From Streptomonospora salina (GTDB lineage: Bacteria; Actinomycetota; Actinomycetes; Streptosporangiales; Streptosporangiaceae): a DNA stretch of 64,000 nucleotides. Position 1 is the first letter of the stretch. Each line of letters begins with the position of its first letter. Location: assembly GCF_014204715.1 (NCBI RefSeq), contig NZ_JACHLY010000001.1:1116001-1180000 (forward strand), given 5' to 3'. Positions 1 to 8,623 of the stretch are shown in pieces. The notes under the pieces were generated by a model, which searched no databases, had not been told where the DNA came from, and worked only from the letters and a program-made list of their open reading frames with translations. The translations under genes were made by a program, and so were the position numbers.

Positions 1-983
1 TCCAGATAGGGGCCTTCACGCAGCATGCGCACCACGGTGCCGCCGATCGCGCACGCCATGGGGTTGCCGCCGAAGGTGCTGCCGTGCTGGCCCGGGTGGA
101 CCACGCCCAGCACGTCCTCGTCGGCGACCATCGCCGACACGGGCATGATGCCGCCGCCCAGGGCCTTTCCGAACAGGTAGGCGTCGGGCACCACGCCGGA
201 GTGTTCGCAGGCCCGCACCGTTCCGGTCCGACCCAGGCCCGACTGGACCTCGTCGGCGATCAGCAGCACGCGGTTGCGGTCGCACAGCTCGCGCAGGCGC
301 GGCAGGTAGTCCGGCGGCGGGACGATCACTCCGGCCTCGCCCTGCACGGGTTCGACCAGCACGGCGGCGGTGGTGGAGTCGACGGCCGCCGCCGCCGCGT
401 CGGCGTCGCCGTAGGGGACGGTGCGGAACCCGGGCGTGTAGGGCCCGTAGCCGCCGTAGGCGTCGGGGTCGTCGGAGAAGGAGACGATGGTGGTGGTGCG
501 GCCGTGGAAGTTGCCGCCGGCCACGACGATGGTCGCCTCGCCGTCGGCGACGCCTTTCACGTCGTAGGCCCAGCGGCGGGCGACCTTGACAGCGGTCTCG
601 ACCGCTTCGGCGCCGGAGTTCATGGGGAGCACGCTGTCCTTGCCGGCGAGGGCGGCCAGGTCCGCGACGAAGGGGGCGAAGCGGTCGTGGTAGAAGGCGC
701 GGCTGGTCAGGGTGACGCGATCCAGCTGCTGCTGCGCGACCGCGGCGAGCTCGGGATTGCGGTGGCCGAAGTTGACGGCGGAGTATCCGGCCAGGCAGTC
801 GAGGTAGCGTCGCCCCTCGACGTCGGTCACCCATGCGCCCTCGCCTTCGGCGACGACGACGGGCAGGGGGTTGTAGTTGCGGGCGGAGTGGGCCTCGGCC
901 AGCCGAATGTGCTCGGCGGTCGATGCGGCGGCGCCGGCGGGGTCTCCGCCGGCCTGCGGTCCCTGAGCGCGGGTCTCGCTCAT
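1..983 (-). CDS. rocD: Ornithine--oxo-acid aminotransferase (3' end cut by window edge)
   Basis: Class III PLP aminotransferase that moves the delta-amino group of ornithine to a 2-oxo acid, giving glutamate-5-semialdehyde in arginine/ornithine breakdown. Translation from the ATG at 983 gives an N-terminal NYNPLPVVVAEGEGAWVTD, characteristic of ornithine aminotransferases, then DCLAGYSAVNFGH, the cofactor region SGAEAVETAVK, the substrate/PLP segment LLIADEVQSGLGRTG and the lysine motif LFGKALGGG. About 327 of the usual ~400 residues are present; the C-terminus lies outside the window. A weak GGAACC-type ribosome site precedes the start. The gene diverges from the acyl-CoA synthetase across 218 bp, which must hold both promoters. 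Acetylornithine aminotransferase is the main alternative, but the N-terminal signature favours RocD. Confidence 0.9.
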   Translation of the reverse strand, partial: MSETRAQGPQAGGDPAGAAASTAEHIRLAEAHSARNYNPLPVVVAEGEGAWVTDVEGRRYLDCLAGYSAVNFGHRNPELAAVAQQQLDRVTLTSRAFYHDRFAPFVADLAALAGKDSVLPMNSGAEAVETAVKVARRWAYDVKGVADGEATIVVAGGNFHGRTTTIVSFSDDPDAYGGYGPYTPGFRTVPYGDADAAAAAVDSTTAAVLVEPVQGEAGVIVPPPDYLPRLRELCDRNRVLLIADEVQSGLGRTGTVRACEHSGVVPDAYLFGKALGGGIMPVSAMVADEDVLGVVHPGQHGSTFGGNPMACAIGGTVVRMLREGPYL

Positions 984-1201
984 CCAGGTTCCTCCGATCA
1001 CCCTTGATCGATTAGCCGCTTCGTGGATACCCGTTCCCCTGCAGCGCGAAGCGCCCGATCCGGTGCCCGTGCGCCCCGAGAGGCGCGCGGGGCACCGGGC
1101 ACCGCCCCTAAACCGACCCCGGCCTGCTGTGGCGCGCCCCATACGGGCATCATCGGTCGCCATGGCATTTCTCGGGTAGACCGCCGCTGGGGGAGCCACC
1201 G

Positions 1202-2956
1202 ATGGAGACAGCCGAGCGCACAGAGCGCACAGTACGAGCCCGCCGCGCCGCGGCCGGTCCGAGCGGCCGCGCGCGGGCCGACGCCCGCCGCGACGGCGAC
1301 CGCCGCCTCACGCTCGCGGGCCTGCTGCACGCCGTATCCGGGGCCGTGCCCGAGCGCACGGCGCTGGTCGCGGGCGGCCGCCGCACGACCTACGCCGAAC
1401 TCGGCGCCCGCGCCGACCGCCTCGCCGCGCACCTGGCGGCGCGGGGGACGGCGCCGGGCGACCGCGTCGCCGTTCTCAGCCGCAACCGGGTGGAGTGGCT
1501 GGAAGCGTTCTTCGGCGTCCTGCGCGCCGGGGCGGTGCCGGTCAACCTGAACCAGCGCTACATCCGCGCCGAGCTGGAGCAGGTCCTGGACGACTCCGGC
1601 TGCACGGCGCTGATCGCCGAACGCTCGCACGCCGCCCGGCTGCTGGACGGCGGTCCGCGGCCGCCGCATCTGCGCCACGCCGTCCTCCTCGACGACGGCG
1701 CCCCGCCCGCCGCGTGGGAGAGCGGTTCCGGGGCCGCGCCGAGCTCCGCCGACTACACCCGGGCGCTCGCCGCGGGCGGCCCCGCGCCCGACCACACGCC
1801 CGACTCCGCCGACGACGCGCCGTACCTGCTCTACACCGGCGGAACGACCGGGCAGCCCAAAGGCGTGCTCTGGCGCCAAGCCGACCTGTTCCGCGCCGCG
1901 CTGGAGTGGCGCGGCCGCGGCCACCCGCGCGCCTCGGGGCCCGAGGAGGTCGCCCAGCGGGCGCGGGACCGCTCCGCGCGGCGGCTGCTCGTGCTGGGGC
2001 CGCTGATGCACGCCGCCGGGCAGTGGAACGCCCTGTCGGTGCTGTTCTCGGGCGGTACCGTGGTGCTGTCGGCCGACGCCGCGTTCGACGCCGAACGGGC
2101 CGTGGAACTTGCCGAAGCGGAACGGGTGCACGCCGTCCAGGTCGTCGGGGACACGATGGCGCGCCCGCTGGCCGAGCGCCTGTCCCGCCGGCCCGGCCGC
2201 TGCCCCGACCTGACCACCCTGACCTCCGGCGGCACCCCGCTGACCCCCGCCGTGCGGCGGATGTGGCGCGACTGGCGGTCCGACGTCGTGATCAAGGACA
2301 GCTACGGCGGCTCGGAGACCGGCGTGTGCGGCGCCGCCGGCGGTACGGGCGCGACCCGCTTCGCGATGGGCGCGAGCGTAGCGGTTCTCGACGAGGACCT
2401 GCGGCCGCTGCCGCCCGGTTCCGGACGCGTGGGCCGCATCGCCCGCACCGGCCGCATCCCGCTGGGCTACTACAACGACCCCGAAGCGACGGCCCGCGTC
2501 TTTCCCGTCGACCCCGACGGGCGGCGCTGGGTGCTCTCCGGCGACTACGGAACCGTCGACGAGGACGGCGCCGTCACCCTGCTGGGCCGCGGTTCCGCGG
2601 TCGTCAACACCGGAGGCGAGAAGGTGTTCGCCGAAGAGGTGGAGTCGGTGGTCAAATCCCACCCCGGCGTCGCCGACGCCGTCGTCGTGGGCGCGCCCGA
2701 CACGGTCCTGGGCCGGCGCGTCGCGGCCGTGGTGGGCCCGGCCGAGGAGGGCGCCCCCGACGCCGCGCAGCTGCAGGCGTACTGCCGCGAGCACCTGGCG
2801 GGCTTCAAAGTGCCCCGGACCGTCCGCTTCGTCGACCGGGTGCAGCGCACAGCGGTGGGAAAGCAGGACTACCGCTGGGCGGCCGACGTCGTCGGAGGCG
2901 CCGCCGGCCCGCCGCGGGACGGCGGCGCGGCGGGGGCCGCCGAGACGCGGCCGTGA
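1202..2956 (+). CDS. Acyl-CoA synthetase (FadD-like AMP-dependent ligase)
   Basis: ANL-superfamily enzyme that would activate a fatty or other carboxylic acid as acyl-AMP and then acyl-CoA in the cytoplasm. The P-loop-like motif YTGGTTGQPKG is at residues 211-221, followed by VLWRQADLF, a wording typical of actinobacterial FadD2-type enzymes. The hinge and C-terminal domain carry SGDYG, NTGGEKVFAEEVE and the catalytic lysine context TAVGKQDYRW (K about 554). Length (584 aa) is normal. The ATG at 1202 is preceded by GGGGGAG with 6-nt spacing. The first ~35 residues are Arg/Ala-rich and non-homologous-looking, so a later start is possible. The substrate cannot be told from sequence. The gene stands alone; a kinase follows 65 bp downstream. 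Confidence 0.88.
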   Translation: METAERTERTVRARRAAAGPSGRARADARRDGDRRLTLAGLLHAVSGAVPERTALVAGGRRTTYAELGARADRLAAHLAARGTAPGDRVAVLSRNRVEWLEAFFGVLRAGAVPVNLNQRYIRAELEQVLDDSGCTALIAERSHAARLLDGGPRPPHLRHAVLLDDGAPPAAWESGSGAAPSSADYTRALAAGGPAPDHTPDSADDAPYLLYTGGTTGQPKGVLWRQADLFRAALEWRGRGHPRASGPEEVAQRARDRSARRLLVLGPLMHAAGQWNALSVLFSGGTVVLSADAAFDAERAVELAEAERVHAVQVVGDTMARPLAERLSRRPGRCPDLTTLTSGGTPLTPAVRRMWRDWRSDVVIKDSYGGSETGVCGAAGGTGATRFAMGASVAVLDEDLRPLPPGSGRVGRIARTGRIPLGYYNDPEATARVFPVDPDGRRWVLSGDYGTVDEDGAVTLLGRGSAVVNTGGEKVFAEEVESVVKSHPGVADAVVVGAPDTVLGRRVAAVVGPAEEGAPDAAQLQAYCREHLAGFKVPRTVRFVDRVQRTAVGKQDYRWAADVVGGAAGPPRDGGAAGAAETRP

Positions 2957-3007
2957 CCGTATCCGAGAGGTGATGCCCGCGGGATCCCGAGCACCGCGCG
3001 GCGACGC

Positions 3008-3013
3008 TAGGGT
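3008..3013 (+). promoter_or_regulatory. -10 element TAGGGT for a leaderless kinase mRNA
   Basis: TAGGGT lies 8 nt before the ATG at 3022 with no Shine-Dalgarno sequence between. In actinobacteria a TANNNT hexamer at this distance usually places the transcription start at or next to the start codon, so the kinase mRNA is probably leaderless. No -35 element is convincing. Confidence 0.45.
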
Positions 3014-3021
3014 CGGTGGGC

Positions 3022-4110
3022 ATGGCTCCCCCGAAACTCGCTGACCGCTATCGGCTGCTTGAGCCGATCGGGCACGGCGGCATGGGCACCGTGTGGCGCG
3101 CTGAGGACGGCCTGCTGAACCGCCCCGTCGCGATCAAAGAAGTGCGCGTCGCTCCCGATCTGGAGCCCGAGAAGCGCGATGAACTGCTCGCCCGGACCAT
3201 GCGCGAAGCCCGCATCTGCGCCGGTCTGAGTACGCATCCGGGGATCGTCACCATCCACGACATCGTCCAGGAGGGCGAGCGCCCCTGGATCGTGCTGGAG
3301 CTGGTCTCCGGGCGCGGGCTGGACCGGGTGGTGGCCGAAGAGGGCCCCCTCTCCCCTCGGCGCACGGCCGAGATCGGACGCCAGGTCTTCGCCGCTCTCG
3401 ACACGGCCCACCGGGACGGTGTGGTGCACCGCGACGTCAAACCCGCCAACGTGCTGCTGCTGCCCGACGGGCGGGCGATGCTCTCCGATTTCGGCATCGC
3501 GGTCTCCGACGCCGAGGACACGCTCACGCTGACGGGCCGGCTGCCCGGCTCCCCCGGATACGTCTCGCCCGAGCGGCTGCGCGCCAACACCATGTCGCCT
3601 GCGGCCGACGTGTGGTCGCTGGGGGCGACGCTGTACTTCGCGGTCGAGGGCCGCTCGGCGTTCGAGCGCCCGACCGGAGCCGCGCGGCTGACCGCGCCGC
3701 TGGAGGAGCCGCCCGACCCGCCGCGGCGCGCCGGTGGGCTGCGGCCCGTCCTCAACGGGATGCTGCAGTCCGACCCCGAGCACCGGCTGGGCGGATCCGC
3801 GCTGGACGCGGCGCTGGCACGGGTGGTGGACACGTCGGATCCGGGCGATCCCGCCCCCACCCAGCTCGACGTTTCGGGCGGGCTGCCGGCGGTCGGCGGC
3901 GCCGGCCCGGCCGGTTCCGGCGCTCCCGCGGCAGGACCGGCGCGGGCGGCGCCGATGCCGCCCCCTTCCGCAGCGGCGCAGCCGAGTGTCGCCGCCCTCG
4001 GTCGGCGCGGCTGGACCCGGTTGCTGCTGTCGGTCGCGATCGGCCTGACCAGCCTGATCCTGGCGCCGTTACTGGTGGAGTTCCTGGCCAGCGTCCTCAT
4101 CGGGGACTAG
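3022..4110 (+). CDS. Membrane-anchored Ser/Thr protein kinase (PknB/Hanks type)
   Basis: Eukaryotic-type kinase, 362 aa. The catalytic domain spans about residues 10-265: glycine loop GHGGMGTVW, ATP lysine K39 in PVAIKE, catalytic loop HRDVKPANVLL (D138), DFG at 156-158, and GYVSPE in place of APE, so all catalytic residues are intact and it is an RD kinase. A Pro/Ala linker (about 280-330) leads to one C-terminal transmembrane helix (LLLSVAIGLTSLILAPLL) with only a few residues outside, so there are no PASTA or other sensor domains. It probably phosphorylates cytoplasmic targets from the membrane. An in-frame GTG at 3016 is the alternative start, but the -10 hexamer at 3008-3013 favours the ATG. 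Its immediate neighbours do not identify a substrate. Confidence 0.9.
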   Translation: MAPPKLADRYRLLEPIGHGGMGTVWRAEDGLLNRPVAIKEVRVAPDLEPEKRDELLARTMREARICAGLSTHPGIVTIHDIVQEGERPWIVLELVSGRGLDRVVAEEGPLSPRRTAEIGRQVFAALDTAHRDGVVHRDVKPANVLLLPDGRAMLSDFGIAVSDAEDTLTLTGRLPGSPGYVSPERLRANTMSPAADVWSLGATLYFAVEGRSAFERPTGAARLTAPLEEPPDPPRRAGGLRPVLNGMLQSDPEHRLGGSALDAALARVVDTSDPGDPAPTQLDVSGGLPAVGGAGPAGSGAPAAGPARAAPMPPPSAAAQPSVAALGRRGWTRLLLSVAIGLTSLILAPLLVEFLASVLIGD

Positions 4111-4193
4111 GCCGGCCGCCGGGCGGTGGCGGCCCCGCCCCGGCTGGACTCTCCCGGACCGGCCGGGGCGGCGCGTCCGCATCCCGCGAACCC

Positions 4194-4199
4194 TAGACT
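4194..4199 (+). promoter_or_regulatory. Candidate -10 element (TAGACT) upstream of the DUF368 gene
   Basis: TAGACT fits the actinobacterial TANNNT -10 consensus and lies in the 174-bp gap between the kinase and the DUF368 gene. It would give an mRNA leader of about 80 nt. No clear -35 box, so this is tentative. Confidence 0.3.
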
Positions 4200-4284
4200 C
4201 AAGGCACTCCTCGCACCGGCCCCCGGGCCCTCCGGGTGCGGCCGGGCCCCGAACCACCCTTCCCGACCAGACGGAACCGGAGTC

Positions 4285-5250
4285 ATGGCCAAGACAGTCG
4301 GCACGCACATAGTCAACGGTGTCCGCGGCGCCCTGATCGGCACGGCCGAAGCGGTGCCCGGTGTCAGCGGCGGCACCATCGCACTGATCGTGGGCATCTA
4401 CGAAACGCTGATCACCTCGGCGGGCCATGTCGTCAGCGCGGTGCGCATCGGGGCCGTGGACCTGGCCAAGGGGCGGGGGCTGCGGCGCGCCGGCGCCGAG
4501 GCCGCCAAGGCCGAATGGGCCGCGGTCGTGGCGGTGCTGATCGGCATGGTCTGCGCCGTGCTGCTGGCTGCGTCGTTCCTGGCCCCGCTGGTCGAGCGGG
4601 AGGAGCAGCGCGCCTTCGGGTTCTTCTTCGGCCTGGTTCTGGCGTCGCTGGTGGTGCCCTACACCGCGTCCGGGCGCCCTTGGCGGGCCCGGCACTACCT
4701 GATGGCGCTGGCCGCCGCCGCGGTCGCGTTCGTGCTGACGGGCATGCCGCCCGCTCACGTCGACCCCCACCCGCTGGTCGTCATGGCGTCGGCCGCCGTG
4801 GCCATCTGCGCGCTGGTGCTGCCCGGCGTCTCGGGGTCGTTCATCCTGCTGACGCTCGGCCTCTACACCTCGACGATGGGGGCCGTCCACGACCGGGACC
4901 TCGGCTACCTCGGCATCTTCCTCGTCGGCGCGGTCATCGGACTGTCGCTGTTCGTCAAGCTGCTGCAGACACTGCTGGAGCGCCACCACCAGATCACCCT
5001 CGTGGTGCTGACCGGGCTGCTGGCCGGGTCGCTGCGGGCGCTGTGGCCCTGGCAGGACGGCGACCGCGCGCTCATGGCGCCCGAAGGCGACGTTCCGGTG
5101 ACCGCGGCGCTCGCCGCAGCGGGCTTCGCGGTGGTCGCCGTGGTGATGCTGGCCGAGCGGCTGCTGCGCGGCGGCAGCGGGACCGGGCCCGCCGAGCCGT
5201 CCGGCGGGCCCGACCCGGCGCCGGCAGGCGACCCGGCCGAGCGCCGTTGA
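4285..5250 (+). CDS. DUF368 / PopT-family undecaprenyl-phosphate translocase
   Basis: Polytopic membrane protein of 321 aa. The family-defining first segment is VNGVRGALIGTAEAVPGVSG followed by GGTIALIVGIYE (residues about 10-40), and a second copy-like motif, ALVLPGVSGSFILLTLGLY, lies about residue 180; the two VPGVSG/LPGVSG loops are typical of this inverted-repeat family. Eight or more hydrophobic segments are visible. Members (PopT) have been shown to recycle the lipid carrier undecaprenyl phosphate across the cytoplasmic membrane, supporting peptidoglycan and teichoic-acid synthesis. The ATG at 4285 begins a typical amphipathic N-terminus; the frame is open further upstream, but that part is Pro/Arg-rich and not membrane-like. 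The C-terminal ~25 residues are Gly/Pro-rich. The role here is assigned by family. Confidence 0.82.
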   Translation: MAKTVGTHIVNGVRGALIGTAEAVPGVSGGTIALIVGIYETLITSAGHVVSAVRIGAVDLAKGRGLRRAGAEAAKAEWAAVVAVLIGMVCAVLLAASFLAPLVEREEQRAFGFFFGLVLASLVVPYTASGRPWRARHYLMALAAAAVAFVLTGMPPAHVDPHPLVVMASAAVAICALVLPGVSGSFILLTLGLYTSTMGAVHDRDLGYLGIFLVGAVIGLSLFVKLLQTLLERHHQITLVVLTGLLAGSLRALWPWQDGDRALMAPEGDVPVTAALAAAGFAVVAVVMLAERLLRGGSGTGPAEPSGGPDPAPAGDPAERR

Positions 5251-5270
5251 CGCCGCACCGCCCGCCGCAC

Positions 5271-5303
5271 CCGGCGGCGCCCCGGCCCGCCCGGGGCCGC
5301 CGG
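5271..5303 (+). terminator. Imperfect GC hairpin after the DUF368 gene
   Basis: CCGGCGGCGCCCCGG pairs with CCGGGGCCGCCGG across a short loop, with a two-base bulge, starting 21 nt after the stop codon. No U tract follows, as is usual in this GC range. A plausible but weak terminator. Confidence 0.4.
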
Positions 5304-5502
5304 CGCCGTTCGTGACCTGTTCGGGGCCGGTTCGCCGCGAACACGGAATGTGGAAGGGCGCCCCGGCGGGTACGACGGCAACCGGGGGCCCGGCCCGCGC
5401 GCCGTGCCCCCGGCCGCCTCCGCCGGTCCGCCGTGCCCCGCACGTCCCGGCTCCCCGCGGAGGCCCGCGTCCCGACCGGCCCGCAGCAGCGAAGGAACGC
5501 AC

Positions 5503-6324
5503 GTGAGGACCTGCAACATCCTGTCCATCGCCGGCAGCGACCCCAGCGGCGGCGCCGGCGTCCAGGCGGACCTGAAGACGTTCTCGGCCCTCGGCGGCTA
5601 CGGCATGGCCGTCGTCACCGCGCTGACGGCCCAGTCGACGGCGGGTGTGGCGGGCGTGCAGGAGGTCCCGTCGGAGTTCGTCAGCAGCCAGCTCGACACG
5701 CTGCTGAACGACGCCCGAGTGGACGCGGTCAAGATCGGCATGCTGGCCGACACGGGCGTGATCCGCGCTGTGGTCAAGGCGCTGGACACCCACGAGCTGC
5801 CGCACGTCGTACTGGACCCGGTGATGGTGGCCAAGAGCGGCGACCGGCTGCTGTCGCCCGACGCGATCGAGGCCGTGCGCGCCGACCTGGTGCCGCGCGC
5901 CGACCTGATCACCCCCAATCTGCCCGAGGCCGCCGAGCTGCTCGGCGAGGAGGAGCGCCACGACCTCTCGGCGATGCGGGAGCAGGCCGGGCGGCTGGTG
6001 GAGCTGGGCGCCACCCGCGTGCTGCTCAAGGGCGGCCACCTCAGCGGGCAGAGCAGCACCGACCTGCTGGTCTCCCCCGACGGCGTGAGCGAGACGTTCT
6101 CGGCCGAGCGCATCGCCACCCGCAACACCCACGGCACCGGCTGCACCCTGTCCTCGGCGATCGCGGCGCTGCGACCGCAGCGGCGCGGCTTCTCCGAGGC
6201 GGTGCGCGAAGCCAAGGACTACCTCACCGAGGCGCTGCGCCACGCCGACGAGCTGGACGCGGGGCGCGGCAAGGGGCCGGTCCACCACTTCCACCGCTGG
6301 TGGCCCGCTGCCGAACGGCCCTGA
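5503..6324 (+). CDS. thiD: Hydroxymethylpyrimidine/phosphomethylpyrimidine kinase
   Basis: Ribokinase-fold enzyme that phosphorylates HMP and HMP-phosphate to HMP-pyrophosphate for thiamine synthesis (273 aa, family-normal). Visible motifs: SIAGSDPSGGAGVQADLKT at residues 8-26, LDPVMVAKSG (about 104-113), ITPNLPEAAEL (136-146) and the anion-hole/catalytic NTHGTGCT at 208-215 (C214). The GTG at 5503 is supported by GAAGGA about 6 nt upstream and by alignment of the motif to the expected N-terminal distance; the frame is open for ~50 codons before it but reads as Pro/Gly noise. It is monocistronic here and converges on the symporter gene, separated by a strong hairpin. No TPP riboswitch core (CUGAGA) was found in the leader. 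Confidence 0.93.
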   Translation: MRTCNILSIAGSDPSGGAGVQADLKTFSALGGYGMAVVTALTAQSTAGVAGVQEVPSEFVSSQLDTLLNDARVDAVKIGMLADTGVIRAVVKALDTHELPHVVLDPVMVAKSGDRLLSPDAIEAVRADLVPRADLITPNLPEAAELLGEEERHDLSAMREQAGRLVELGATRVLLKGGHLSGQSSTDLLVSPDGVSETFSAERIATRNTHGTGCTLSSAIAALRPQRRGFSEAVREAKDYLTEALRHADELDAGRGKGPVHHFHRWWPAAERP

Positions 6325-6430
6325 CCCTGTTCCACGGGCGCCGCGGCGGCCCTGCTCCACGGGCTCCGCGAAGGGCCCCGCTCCCGCGCCGCCGCGGGAA
6401 CCCCGTGCGGCGGACGGCCGCTGCACGAGC

Positions 6431-6467
6431 CGAGGGGCGCCCCGCCGCTGCGGCGGGGCGCCCCTCG
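6431..6467. terminator. Bidirectional terminator between thiD and the symporter gene
   Basis: A perfect 17-bp inverted repeat (CGAGGGGCGCCCCGCCG with its complement) around a 3-nt loop, midway between two convergent genes. Its symmetry lets it act on both transcripts. Confidence 0.75.
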
Positions 6468-6521
6468 TATGTGCCTGCGGCGGCGGGGCCGGCGGTGTCG
6501 TGCCGGCCCCGCCGCGTGGCG

Positions 6522-7946
6522 TCAGGCGTCGTCGTAGACCTTGGGCATCGGGGCCTCGGGGTCCTTCCAGTTCGGGTTGTCGAAGTAGCGCCGGGTCTCG
6601 GCGGCGACCACACCGGACAGCAGCAGCAGCCCGATGAGGTTGGGCAGGGCCATCAGGCCGTTGGCGACGTCGCTGAAGGTCCAGATGAGGTCCAGCGGCA
6701 CCGTGGCGCCCACGTAGACGACCGCTACGAAGACGATGCGGAAGGGCAGCACGCCCTTGCGGCCGACGAGGAAGTCGATGCAGCGCTCACCGTAGTAGGA
6801 CCAGCCCACGATGGTGGTGAAGGCGAAGACCGCCACGGCGACGGCGACGCCGTAGGTGCCGATCGGCGCCAGCGACGGCGACAGTGTCGACAGCCCGTCG
6901 GCCAGCGCCTGGGAGGTCAGCAGCGATCCGTCCTCGGCGTCCTCGGCCTTCCAGGCACCGGTGACGATGATGACCATGCAGGTCATGGTGACCACGATGA
7001 TGGTGTCGATGAAGGTCTGCGTCATCGACACCATGCCCTGGCGCACGGGCTGGTCGGTCTTGGCCGAGGCGGCGGCGATACCGCCGGTGCCCAGGCCGGA
7101 CTCGTTGGAGAAGATGCCGCGGGCCACGCCCTGCTGGATGGCGAACAGCAGCGCCGAGCCGAGCAGGCCGCCGCTGGCCGAAGCGCCGGTGAAGGCGTCG
7201 GTGAAGACCAGCGCCAGGGCGCCGGGCAGGTCGCCGATGTTGATCACCAGCACCAGCAGGGACAGCGCGATGTAGAGCACGACCATGAGGGGCACCACCG
7301 CGGCGGCGAACCGGCCGATGCTCTTGATGCCGCCGATGATGACGGCGCCGGCGAGCACGACCAGGACGATGCCGGTGACCGGCTCGGGAACGTTCCACAC
7401 GTCGCCCAGCTGCTGGGAGACGGTGTTGGCCTGGGTTCCGTTTCCGATGCCGAACGAGGCGATGGCGCCGAAGACCGCGAACGCGCCGCCCAGGACCAGG
7501 CCCAGCCCGCCGGGCAGGCCGCGGCGCAGGTAGAACATGGGGCCGCCGCTCTGCTCGCCGTGGGCGTCCTGGCGGCGGTACTTCACACCCAGCAGCGCCT
7601 CGCTGTACTTGGTGGCCATGCCGACGAGGCCGACGAGCCACATCCAGAACAGCGCGCCCGGGCCGCCGACGCCGATCGCCAGCGCGGCGCCCGCGATGTT
7701 GCCGACGCCCACCGTGGCGGCCAGTGCCGTGCTCAGCGCCTGGTAGTGGGAGATGTCGCCCTCGACCGAGTGGTGCTCCTTGCGGCGGAACAGCGCCAGC
7801 CACAGCGCGTGGAACAGCACCCGGAACTGCAGCAGCCGCAGCCGTACCGTCAGGAAGATGCCGGTGAAGAGCAAGAGGGGGATGAGGACGAACGGTCCCC
7901 ACACCACGCTGGATATCTCACCGAGGATGTCCTCGAGTGCGGTCAT
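6522..7946 (-). CDS. Alanine/glycine:cation symporter (AGCS family)
   Basis: Polytopic inner-membrane Na+- or H+-coupled amino-acid importer of 474 aa. The AGCS signature is clear: ATVGVGNIAGAALAIGVGGP near residues 90-110 and GPGALFWMWLVGLVGMATKY just after; later segments include AIQQGVARGIFSNESGLGTG, the conserved region for this family, and IVGWSYYGERC. The ATG at 7946 has AGGGAG about 8 nt upstream; the frame is open for 44 more codons but those are Arg-rich and charged, unlike an AGCS N-terminus. It stands downstream of the small DUF6457 gene on the same strand (214-bp gap) and converges on thiD. The substrate (Ala versus Gly versus Gln) is not decidable. Confidence 0.92.
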   Translation of the reverse strand: MTALEDILGEISSVVWGPFVLIPLLLFTGIFLTVRLRLLQFRVLFHALWLALFRRKEHHSVEGDISHYQALSTALAATVGVGNIAGAALAIGVGGPGALFWMWLVGLVGMATKYSEALLGVKYRRQDAHGEQSGGPMFYLRRGLPGGLGLVLGGAFAVFGAIASFGIGNGTQANTVSQQLGDVWNVPEPVTGIVLVVLAGAVIIGGIKSIGRFAAAVVPLMVVLYIALSLLVLVINIGDLPGALALVFTDAFTGASASGGLLGSALLFAIQQGVARGIFSNESGLGTGGIAAASAKTDQPVRQGMVSMTQTFIDTIIVVTMTCMVIIVTGAWKAEDAEDGSLLTSQALADGLSTLSPSLAPIGTYGVAVAVAVFAFTTIVGWSYYGERCIDFLVGRKGVLPFRIVFVAVVYVGATVPLDLIWTFSDVANGLMALPNLIGLLLLSGVVAAETRRYFDNPNWKDPEAPMPKVYDDA

Positions 7947-8160
7947 GGACGACTCCCTGTCGTTCGGATCCGGGATTCCTGCCGACCGGCGCCTGCCTGC
8001 GTCGTGTGCGGTGCGGCCGGTCGGCAGCGAAGCGCGGCGCGTAGGTGCAGACGCGTGCCGACGCATGGACAGGGTCACACCGTCGCGTCACACCGCAATC
8101 ACGGTTCCTCCACACACCGGTTGCGCCTGCGCGCACCCCGACTGATGTGACCTGCGTGTT

Positions 8161-8412
8161 TCAGGCGCCGTCCGCGCTACCGGAGGCCTGTTCGAGGGCC
8201 AGTGCCGACAACGCCGAGGCCGCCTCGGCGGGGTCGGCGCCCCGGCCGACGGCGATTCCCAGCAGGTAGGCGGTCACGGGCGCGGCGGGGCGCGCCACGG
8301 AATGCGCCGCGTCCTTGGCGAGGTCGAGGATGCGGTCGACGTCGGCCGTGCCGACCTCGTCGGTGAGCTCCAGTTCGGCGCAGACCTCCTGCGCCCATTC
8401 GACCAGTGTCAT
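8161..8412 (-). CDS. DUF6457 small protein
   Basis: 83-aa soluble protein. The pattern WAQEVCAELEL at the N-terminus, DRILDLAKDAAHSVARPAAP in the middle and TAYLLGIAVGRGAD after it is that of DUF6457, a helical domain found alone or fused to MobA-like molybdopterin-guanine dinucleotide synthesis proteins in actinobacteria. The function is unproven; a link to molybdenum cofactor is suggested only by those fusions in other genomes, and no mob/moe gene is in this window. The ATG at 8412 has AAGGAGCC ahead of it. It lies head-to-head with the glycosyltransferase gene (211-bp gap). Confidence 0.72.
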   Translation of the reverse strand: MTLVEWAQEVCAELELTDEVGTADVDRILDLAKDAAHSVARPAAPVTAYLLGIAVGRGADPAEAASALSALALEQASGSADGA

Positions 8413-8623
8413 CGCGGCTCCTTCGCCGGCGGGACGGAATGCGGCAGAGGCCGATCATACGGGCGCGGGCGGGACCGGCGCAGGATCGGACGGGCGCCGG
8501 AGCACGGCGCGTCGCGTGCTGGGCGGCGCGGCGTCGACGGGGTGTGGGGCTGCGGTCCGCGCGGGTTCACACGGCGTGCCTAGCGTGGTGCTCAGGAGCA
8601 GTCGCGACGAACCGGAGAACCGC

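Noticed and set aside
5251-5502. TPP riboswitch ahead of thiD
   Set aside because: No CUGAGA core or paired helper domains found in the 252-bp leader.
5433-8150. 905-codon open frame on the plus strand across thiD and the symporter gene
   Set aside because: Arg/Gly/Gln/His-rich shadow of thiD (other frame) and of the opposite-strand symporter.
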